Shown piece by piece: positions 58,065 through 64,000 of a stretch of DNA of 64,000 bases. Both the position numbers and the translations under genes were made by a program. Source of the stretch: Luteolibacter yonseiensis. Lineage in GTDB: Bacteria > Verrucomicrobiota > Verrucomicrobiia > Verrucomicrobiales > Akkermansiaceae. The stretch covers positions 434,001 through 498,000 of the forward strand of contig NZ_JAENIK010000011.1 of NCBI RefSeq assembly GCF_016595465.1, given 5' to 3'. Every line of letters begins with the position of its first letter. Position 1 is the first letter of the stretch. The notes beneath the pieces were generated by a model that saw only the letters and a program-made list of their open reading frames with translations, was not told the DNA's origin and did not search any database.

Positions 58065-59801
58065 ATGCTGAAGTCGATCATCACCTCCCTTTCCCGACGC
58101 TTGTCCACCTGCCTGATGATCGGATTGGTGGGTTTGTCCGCGGGCTTCGCGCAAGCTCAGGAGAAATCCGTCAAGGAGACCATCGCCGCGGCCACCGTCG
58201 CCACCACTTCCGACGAGCAACGAGAGCTCGTCCTCACGCTGAAGCTCAAGCCCACTCCGGAAGCGGTCACCTGGCTTGAAAAGTGGAAGGCGGGGGAGAT
58301 CTTTCTCCATGATGATGGCAACGGTGTGATCACGCCCGTGACGCTGACAGGGGCCGAGGGACAGGACGGTTCGTTCGCCACGCTCAAGCTCATCGACGGT
58401 ACTCCTTATCTCGCCGCGGACGGCAAGCCGATCGTCATCAATCCGAAAGAAGTGGAAGCTGCGGAAACCGACTCCGGACTGCGGCGTGCGATGAAAGAGG
58501 TTTCGGATCTGGTCGCTCTGGCGGATCCGGATCTGGCAAAGCGCCTCCGGGCCATCAAGGACTCCGCGATCGGACAGAAGCTCGAGAAGCTGCCCGCGCT
58601 CCAGCAACTGCGCGCCACCGAGAAAGATCCCGACGCCATCCATGCGCTGGATGAGTCCATCGCGATCATCCAGCTCCGCTCCACGGTTCCCGCCGAGCGC
58701 ATCGCGGCTTGTAAGAAAATCGCGGAAATCCACTCGCTCACCGCCTACGACACCGTCAAAACCATTCTCGCGGAAGCGGAAAAGGCCCAGGACAAGCCGA
58801 TGATCGCCGCCGCGGGCGAGGCCCTGCGATCCATCGAAGGACATATTTCCCGCATCAATGCGGTGGGCACGGCGTTCCGGGGGCTTTCGCTCGGCTCCGT
58901 TCTTCTGGTGGTCGCCATCGGCCTCGCGATCACCTTCGGCCTCATGGGGGTCATCAACATGGCCCACGGCGAATTCATCGCGGTGGGTGCCTACACCACC
59001 TATGTCATCCAGAACTTCTTCGCGGATGGGCTGAAACTTTCCCCCTTCGGAGTCTCCATGAGCATCCCCGGACTGCATCTGGCGGGGGGCGCGAACACTT
59101 ATTTTGTCTTCGCGCTGCCCGCCAGTTTTCTCATCGCCGCGCTCGTCGGCATCGCCCTGGAGCGTTCCGTCATCCAGTTTCTCTACAAGCGTCCGCTTGA
59201 ATCCCTGCTTGCCACCTGGGGTGTCTCGCTCGTGATGCAGCAGGTTCTGAAATTCATTTTCGGCTCGAACAACGTGCAGGTATCCAGCCCTGCCTGGCTC
59301 TCGGGGAGCTGGACGGTGAATGATGTCCTCTTCGGTTGGAACCGGGTCTTCGTCATCGGCTTCGCCGTCCTGATCATCGTCATCACGTGGCTGGTCCTCA
59401 ACAAGACCTCGCTCGGCCTGCTCATCCGTGCGGTCATGCAGAACCGGAACATGGCCGCCTGCATGGGCGTCCGCACCGAGCGCGTGAACACCATGACCTT
59501 CGCCTTCGGCTGCGGACTCGCAGGTCTGGCCGGCGCGTTCCTCTCGCAGATGGCGAACGTGGGTCCATCAATGGGCCAGCTTTACATCGTGGACTCCTTC
59601 ATGACCGTGGTCGTGGGTGGCGTCGGAAACATCCTCGGGACGGTCATCAGCGCGCTTGGCATCGGCATGTCCGACCAGACGTTCCAGCAATACCTGGGAA
59701 ATCCGGTCCTCGGAAAAATTCTCGTTCTCGGAGCCATCATCCTCTTCCTGCAATGGCGTCCGGCAGGTCTCTTCGTCACCCGTTCCCGCAGCCTTGATTG
59801 A
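58065..59801 (+). CDS. urtB: Urea ABC transporter permease UrtB
   Basis: 578 residues from the ATG at 58065, which opens a signal peptide (CLMIGLVGLSAGFAQA); an ATG 11 codons earlier (58032) is also possible. Residues about 30-265 are a soluble helical domain (KRLRAIKDSAIGQKLEKLPALQQL) as in the long UrtB of proteobacteria. The LivH-like permease follows: GLAITFGLMGVINMAHGEFIAVGAY, LATWGVSLVMQQ, GVRTERVNTMTFAFGCGLAGLAGA and VVGGVGNILGTVISALGIG. It forms half of the urea channel in the inner membrane. It is the first gene of the urtB-C-D-E run. Confidence 0.93.
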   Translation: MLKSIITSLSRRLSTCLMIGLVGLSAGFAQAQEKSVKETIAAATVATTSDEQRELVLTLKLKPTPEAVTWLEKWKAGEIFLHDDGNGVITPVTLTGAEGQDGSFATLKLIDGTPYLAADGKPIVINPKEVEAAETDSGLRRAMKEVSDLVALADPDLAKRLRAIKDSAIGQKLEKLPALQQLRATEKDPDAIHALDESIAIIQLRSTVPAERIAACKKIAEIHSLTAYDTVKTILAEAEKAQDKPMIAAAGEALRSIEGHISRINAVGTAFRGLSLGSVLLVVAIGLAITFGLMGVINMAHGEFIAVGAYTTYVIQNFFADGLKLSPFGVSMSIPGLHLAGGANTYFVFALPASFLIAALVGIALERSVIQFLYKRPLESLLATWGVSLVMQQVLKFIFGSNNVQVSSPAWLSGSWTVNDVLFGWNRVFVIGFAVLIIVITWLVLNKTSLGLLIRAVMQNRNMAACMGVRTERVNTMTFAFGCGLAGLAGAFLSQMANVGPSMGQLYIVDSFMTVVVGGVGNILGTVISALGIGMSDQTFQQYLGNPVLGKILVLGAIILFLQWRPAGLFVTRSRSLD

Positions 59802-59804
59802 TCG

Positions 59805-60947
59805 ATGAACAACCAACCCTTTTCCAGCCGGGTCCACCTCCCAATCCTGATCGTCTCGGCGATAGTCCTGCTCGTCGTGGTCCCCGTGCTTCACGGCACG
59901 GGCGTCATTTCCGACTACACCCTCGGCAACTGGGGGAAATACCTGTGCTACGGCATCCTCGCGATCTCCATTGATCTCCTGTGGGGATACACCGGGCTGC
60001 TCTGTCTGGGGCAGGCGCTCTTCTTCACCCTCGGCGGCTACATGATGGGGATGTATCTGGTGCGGATGGCGGGCGGTACGGAGCTCCCGACCTTCCTGAC
60101 CATGGTGGGCCGCACGGAGTGGCCGTCCTTTTTCCTGCCGTTCTCGAGCTTTCCCTTCGCGGTGCTGATGATGGTCCTCGTTCCCGGGCTGCTTGCCTAT
60201 GTGTTCGGCTTCCTCGCCTTCCGCTCGCGTATCAAGGGGGTGTACTTCTCCATCCTCACCCAGGCGCTCACCTATGGCGCTGCTCTGTTGTTTTTCCGGA
60301 ACGAGCTGCTGATGGGAGGCAACAACGGTTTCACCAATTTCGACACGATGCTGGGGTTCTCGTTGCGGGATGTCTCCACCAAGCGTGGCCTGTACATCGC
60401 CACCGCCATCCTGCTCGTCGCGGTTGTCACGCTTTGCAAGTGGCTCACCGGCTCCCGTTTCGGTCTCATCCAGCGGGCCATCCGCGATTCCGAGAACCGT
60501 GTCCTCTTCTCCGGCTACGCCACCGCGAACTTCAAGCTCTTCGTTTTCGTGATCAGTGCGATCATCGCCAGTTTCGCGGGCGCGCTCTTCGTCCCGCAGG
60601 TGGGTATCATCAATCCGAGCGAGATGGAGACAAGCAAGTCGCTCGAGGCCGTCGTCTGGGTCGCGCTCGGAGGCCGCGGCACGATCGTTGGTCCCGTGCT
60701 CGGGGCGGTGAGTGTGAACGCCCTGAAAAGCTGGGCATCCACAGGTGCCACCGCGGATTTCTGGCCACTGATCCTCGGCGCCTCGTTCGTCCTCGTCGTG
60801 CTCTTCATGCCGAAGGGAATCTTCGGAATCCCTGGCCAGATCCGCGGGCTGATGGCCTGGCTCGAGCGCCGCAAGCAACGCGAGGAGCCGTCACCGCCTT
60901 CCAGGAAACCGGACAACTCTCCAACCCCCGCCGCCATCGACCCATGA
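59805..60947 (+). CDS. urtC: Urea ABC transporter permease UrtC
   Basis: 380 residues, LivM-like. Landmarks are DYTLGNWGKYLCYGILAISIDLLWGYTGLLCLGQALFFTLGGYMMG, FFRNELLMGGNNGFTNFDTMLGF (urea-type extension) and MPKGIFGIPGQIRG at the end. It pairs with UrtB to form the channel. It begins three bases after urtB and its stop overlaps the urtD ATG (ATGA), so translation is coupled. Confidence 0.94.
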   Translation: MNNQPFSSRVHLPILIVSAIVLLVVVPVLHGTGVISDYTLGNWGKYLCYGILAISIDLLWGYTGLLCLGQALFFTLGGYMMGMYLVRMAGGTELPTFLTMVGRTEWPSFFLPFSSFPFAVLMMVLVPGLLAYVFGFLAFRSRIKGVYFSILTQALTYGAALLFFRNELLMGGNNGFTNFDTMLGFSLRDVSTKRGLYIATAILLVAVVTLCKWLTGSRFGLIQRAIRDSENRVLFSGYATANFKLFVFVISAIIASFAGALFVPQVGIINPSEMETSKSLEAVVWVALGGRGTIVGPVLGAVSVNALKSWASTGATADFWPLILGASFVLVVLFMPKGIFGIPGQIRGLMAWLERRKQREEPSPPSRKPDNSPTPAAIDP

Positions 60948-61732
60948 TCATTGAAAGCCCGATGCACCAGAAGCCCTTCCTCCTCGCGGCGGAAGGCCTG
61001 ACAAGATCCTTCGACGGCTTCAAGGCCATCAACGACCTGAATTTCTATCTCGACGAAGGAGAGCTCCGCACCGTCATCGGGCCGAACGGCGCCGGCAAGA
61101 CCACGTTCCTTGATCTCATCACCGGTCGGACCAAACCGGATGTGGGCAGCCTCAAGTGGGACGATGCCAAATACGATCTTCTCAAGATGAACGAGTATGA
61201 GATCTACCGTCTGGGCATCGGCCGGAAATTCCAGACGCCGACGGTTTACAACGACCACACAGTCACCGAGAACCTCATTCTCTCGCTCGCCGGATCCCGC
61301 GGCATCTGGCACAGCCTGTTCGGGAAAATCACCTCCGAACAAAAGGACCGCATCGCGGAAATCCTCACCACCATCAAGCTGGCCGACAGCGCCCATCGCA
61401 AGGCCGGCATCCTCGCCCACGGGCAGAAGCAATGGTTGGAAATCGGAATGCTCCTCGCACAGGAAGCCCGCCTTCTCCTTGTCGACGAACCCGCCGCAGG
61501 CATGACGGATGAGGAGACCTACCGCACCGGCGAACTGCTGCTGTCCTTGGCGGGCAAGCATACCATCGTCGTCATCGAGCACGACATGACATTCGTCCGC
61601 CAGATATCCCAAGGACGCAAGGTGACGGTCCTCCATCAGGGCCATGTCCTTTGCGAAGGGCCGGTGGATGAGGTCCAGTCCGACGAGCGCGTCATCGAGG
61701 TCTATCTCGGCCGCAAATCCAAGGCCGCCTGA
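60944..61732 (+). CDS. urtD: Urea ABC transporter ATPase UrtD
   Basis: 262 residues from the ATG at 60944. It is a LivG-like ATPase with Walker A GPNGAGKTT, the urea-type text IGRKFQTPTVYNDHTVTENL, signature-region LAHGQKQWLEIGM, Walker B LLLVDEPAAGM and switch His IEHDMTFV. It energises urea import together with UrtE. It overlaps urtC by four bases and is followed after 42 bases by urtE. Confidence 0.95.
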   Translation: MIIESPMHQKPFLLAAEGLTRSFDGFKAINDLNFYLDEGELRTVIGPNGAGKTTFLDLITGRTKPDVGSLKWDDAKYDLLKMNEYEIYRLGIGRKFQTPTVYNDHTVTENLILSLAGSRGIWHSLFGKITSEQKDRIAEILTTIKLADSAHRKAGILAHGQKQWLEIGMLLAQEARLLLVDEPAAGMTDEETYRTGELLLSLAGKHTIVVIEHDMTFVRQISQGRKVTVLHQGHVLCEGPVDEVQSDERVIEVYLGRKSKAA

Positions 61733-61774
61733 AGGCCCGTTCCGAATAGAAACCGCAATCCAGCCATCTTCTCC

Positions 61775-62497
61775 ATGCCCGCCACCCTCACCGAGGAAAA
61801 CCTCAGCATTTCCGGTCTCCGTGTCTCCATCGGCGGCAGCGCCATCCTGCGTGGCATCGACCTGAGCATCCGTCCTCAATCGGTTTTCTGCCTCATGGGG
61901 CGCAATGGCGTGGGCAAGAGTACGACTCTCAAGGCGCTTACCGGACTTTATCCCATCGACTCCGGAAAATTCGAATTGCAGGGCGTCGACATCACCCGGC
62001 TCGGCTCCGCGGACCGCGCCCGCGCGGGGCTCGGATATGTGCCCCAGGGAAGGGATATCTTCCCCCTCCTGACGGTTGAGGAAAACCTTTTCATTGGTCT
62101 CAATGCCCGCGGCTGGAAAAAAGACCCTGCTGAAATCGACCGGATTTTCACGTTGTTTCCCATCATCAAGGAATTCCTGCACCGCAAGGGTGGCATGCTG
62201 TCCGGCGGCCAGCAACAACAGCTCGCCATCGGCCGAGCGCTGCTGACGAAACCCAAGCTCCTCATTCTCGACGAGCCGACGGAAGGCATCCAGCCGAACA
62301 TCATCGACCAGATCGGCGACGCCATCAAGATGCTCCGCGCCGAAGGCAAGATGAGCATCCTGCTGGTGGAGCAATATCTGGATTTCTGCAAGGAGCTCGG
62401 CGATGACTTCGCGATCCTCGAACGCGGAGCGGTCGCGGCCTCCGGAGAAATGGCGGCACTGAGCGATGACATCGTCCGGGAGTTCCTGACCGTCTGA
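61775..62497 (+). CDS. urtE: Urea ABC transporter ATPase UrtE
   Basis: 240 residues, LivF-like. Walker A is GRNGVGKST, Q-loop YVPQGRDIFPLLTVEENL, signature LSGGQQQQLAIGRAL and Walker B LLILDEPTEGIQPNIIDQIG, with EQYLDFC at the end. The UrtE-typical PTEGIQP is exact. It ends the urtB-C-D-E transcript and is followed by a hairpin terminator at 62522. Confidence 0.95.
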   Translation: MPATLTEENLSISGLRVSIGGSAILRGIDLSIRPQSVFCLMGRNGVGKSTTLKALTGLYPIDSGKFELQGVDITRLGSADRARAGLGYVPQGRDIFPLLTVEENLFIGLNARGWKKDPAEIDRIFTLFPIIKEFLHRKGGMLSGGQQQQLAIGRALLTKPKLLILDEPTEGIQPNIIDQIGDAIKMLRAEGKMSILLVEQYLDFCKELGDDFAILERGAVAASGEMAALSDDIVREFLTV

Positions 62498-62521
62498 CAT
62501 TTTTCATCGGTAATGGTTCAT

Positions 62522-62552
62522 AAAAGCGGAGTTCCCCGGAGCTCCGCTTTTT
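62522..62552 (+). terminator. Rho-independent terminator after urtE
   Basis: AGCGGAG pairs with CTCCGCT, with an inner TCC/GGA pairing and a short loop; the stem runs into a five-T run and has a matching A-run before it. It lies 25 bases after the urtE stop. The rest of the gap to 62784 holds two direct ATTCATG repeats (62621, 62635) and no gene. Confidence 0.85.
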
Positions 62553-62784
62553 GTGTTCATGAACCTTCTTTTGCGGGGTCTGAACTGATAGGCATGCATG
62601 TGATTCATCATGGATACTGAATTCATGTAATAGCATTCATGATTGTCATAAAATCATCTGCTGAAAATTGAAAAACAGGAGTTTGGTGAAACAATTATCA
62701 TTCCCATGGCATGGATCAAGCTATCCGGATGTCAACGCAGATCCATCTGCCCAACAACCCACTCCACCAAAAAATAGCTGAACC

Positions 62785-63615
62785 ATGAAAAACAAGTATT
62801 GCCGAAATCTACTCAATGCGCCGCTTCTCGCATTTGCCTTGGCTACGGGCATCGCGACCGCCGGTACCACTGAAACCACGACGACCGCTCCTGCGGCGCC
62901 GCCGGCCGAGGACGTCGTGTCGGGCGTGCTTAAGTTGGATTTCAACTCCCACTTCGTCTCGTATGGTGCGGACGTCTGGGGTGATGCGGAATCGATGTCC
63001 GACATGGGATTCAACCCGATGCTCGAACTGTCGTTCGCGCTTCCCGCCGGTTTCACCTCGACGCTCGGAACCTGGTGGGATGTGAATTCCAAGGGAGACA
63101 GTCCGCTCGGTGGCCAGATGCAGGAAATCGATGTCTGGGCCGGCCTCGCCTATACCTATGAGAAGTTCACTGTGGGCGTCACCTTCCAGGATTGGATCTA
63201 TGCGGATGCCACGGAGGAGATCCTCGACGTCAAGTTCGCCTATGACTGCCTGCTCGCTCCGTCGCTCACGATTCACAACCGCCTTGGTGAAGGCGGTTCC
63301 GGTGGAAATGAAGGAACGGTGCTTGTTCTTGGTCTTTCCCACAGCATCGAGGCTGGTCCGGTCACGGTTTCTTTCCCGGTGAGCGTGGCATACTTCCTCG
63401 AGGATGACTTCCATGCCAACAGTACGGACGATGGATTCGGTTATGCCTCCCTCGGTGTCGGTGCGGCGCTTCCTCTCACGGCGGTCGCCGACACTCTCGG
63501 CGACTGGACGCTGAACGCCGGCCTCAACTACTACTTCACGGATGACGGTGTGGTGGGCAATCCGAATGGGGATGATTTCCTCACCACCACGGTGGGCCTG
63601 AGCCTCGCGTTCTGA
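62785..63615 (+). CDS. Outer-membrane beta-barrel protein
   Basis: 276 residues. A signal peptide ends near TAGTTET and is followed by a Thr/Ala/Pro linker. The body alternates polar and hydrophobic residues in strands of about 10 (VSGVLKLDFNSHFVSYG, FTVGVTFQDWIYAD, VTVSFPVSVAYFL) and ends with a C-terminal Phe (VGLSLAF), the usual barrel-insertion signature. It probably forms a pore or channel. It sits between urtE and urtA, so a role in urea passage across the outer membrane is likely. It is not a classic named porin family. Confidence 0.8.
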   Translation: MKNKYCRNLLNAPLLAFALATGIATAGTTETTTTAPAAPPAEDVVSGVLKLDFNSHFVSYGADVWGDAESMSDMGFNPMLELSFALPAGFTSTLGTWWDVNSKGDSPLGGQMQEIDVWAGLAYTYEKFTVGVTFQDWIYADATEEILDVKFAYDCLLAPSLTIHNRLGEGGSGGNEGTVLVLGLSHSIEAGPVTVSFPVSVAYFLEDDFHANSTDDGFGYASLGVGAALPLTAVADTLGDWTLNAGLNYYFTDDGVVGNPNGDDFLTTTVGLSLAF

Positions 63616-63649
63616 TCTCCGGTCGGTTTTCTCTGCATCAACGGTTGCG

Positions 63650-63692
63650 GCGGGAGGGTCCTATTGATCGGTTGGTATCAATGCTCTCCCGC
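63650..63692 (+). promoter_or_regulatory. Nested hairpin between the barrel gene and urtA
   Basis: The outer stem GCGGGAG (63650-63656) / CTCCCGC (63686-63692) encloses an inner stem ATTGAT (63663-63668) / ATCAAT (63677-63682). It lies 35 bases after the barrel stop and 55 bases before urtA. There is no T-run directly after it, so a partial terminator, a processing site or an mRNA-stability element is most likely. Confidence 0.5.
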
Positions 63693-63747
63693 TTGCTGTT
63701 AAAAATCATCAGTCATAAGATATATTTTAAAAACTCCTTTCATTCAA

Positions 63748-64000
63748 ATGATCTCGAAACTCATCCCCGCCGCACTTGCTGCGATCACACTTTCCGGTGC
63801 TTCCGCCATCGCGGAGGAAACCGTCAAGGTCGGTGTCCTCCACTCGCTTTCCGGCACCATGGCCATCAGCGAGACATCCCTCCGCGATGTCCTCCTCTTC
63901 ACCTTCGACGAAATCAACGCCAAGGGCGGCGTGTTGGGCAAGAAGATCGAACCGGTTGTCGCGGATGGCGCGTCGAACTGGCCTCTCTTCGCCGAAAAGG
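63748..64000 (+). CDS. urtA: Urea ABC transporter substrate-binding protein UrtA, N-terminal part (cut by right edge)
   Basis: 84 codons are visible from the ATG at 63748 to the window edge. A signal peptide ([20 protein letters not shown]) precedes the mature start [59 protein letters not shown], split here by its landmarks; SGTMAISE is a UrtA hallmark. It binds urea in the periplasm. It is placed after the barrel gene, not before urtB, an unusual order. The upstream leader is AT-rich. Confidence 0.92.
   Translation, partial: MISKLIPAALAAITLSGASAIAEETVKVGVLHSLSGTMAISETSLRDVLLFTFDEINAKGGVLGKKIEPVVADGASNWPLFAEK

Noticed and set aside
60515..62500. Minus-strand open frame of 661 codons opposite urtC-E
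   Set aside because: It is antisense to three confident urt genes; no family resemblance or ribosome site.

Overview
The window is GC-rich, densely coded chromosomal DNA from a diderm bacterium, most likely Verrucomicrobiota (Luteolibacter/Verrucomicrobiaceae-like). The clues are a PilX-type protein resembling 'Verru_Chthon cassette protein A', paired secreted helical-repeat proteins of a kind common in that phylum, large secreted lectin/discoidin proteins, and a wide set of secreted glycan-degrading enzymes. This placement is an inference from protein character, not from a marker-gene tree. I saw no insertion sequence, phage, CRISPR array, rRNA or tRNA.

Layout. 1-3423 (minus): the start of a PilX-like pilus protein that runs off the left edge, preceded by a discoidin/L-type-lectin surface protein. 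3926-5203: an orphan XylR-type AraC regulator. 5448-7755: a complete polar amino-acid ABC importer. 7771-9817 (minus): ferredoxin, a DciA-like protein, a HAD-Nudix fusion and folB. 9954-12296: a one-TM protein, a coproheme decarboxylase (ChdC/HemQ) with its key residues at canonical spacing, and a small hypothetical. 12451-23458: a fructan-use locus with a GH172 (DUF2961) enzyme, two GH32 fructosidases, a sugar-porter MFS transporter, a GntR-LacI hybrid regulator and a fructokinase. 23812-29207 (minus): a type IV pilus/type II secretion core with two tandem assembly ATPases, PilC/GspF and a GspG-like pseudopilin. 29484-31160 (minus): a HupE/UreJ-like membrane protein and a small membrane protein. 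31297-33920 (minus): dnaA-dnaN, with an AT-rich, repeat-bearing gap upstream of dnaA that is a candidate replication origin but lacks recognisable DnaA boxes. 34295-38878 (minus): an SSS symporter and two overlapping secreted repeat proteins. 38995-46402: an SGNH esterase, a DEDDy exonuclease, a eukaryote-type glycogen branching enzyme, a beta-propeller protein, a GH57 amylase-like enzyme and a GT4 glycosyltransferase. 46671-54741 (plus): a tightly packed MoxR-DUF58-BatA-BatB/C-BatD-BatE operon. 54878-57947: small lipoproteins, smpB, rpoZ, a membrane protein and a lysozyme-like lipoprotein. 58065 to the right edge: urea ABC transporter genes in the order urtB-C-D-E, an outer-membrane barrel gene, then the start of urtA.

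How the genes work together. In the fructan locus, the GH172 and GH32 enzymes would cut fructans or fructose disaccharides outside the cytoplasm, the MFS porter would import fructose, fructokinase would phosphorylate it, and the GntR-LacI regulator would sense sugar. In the folate cluster, the Nudix and HAD halves of one polypeptide could carry out the two dephosphorylation steps that make the substrate of FolB. The glycan genes at 40771-46402 fit alpha-glucan storage. The window ends in a urea uptake system that may carry its own outer-membrane channel.
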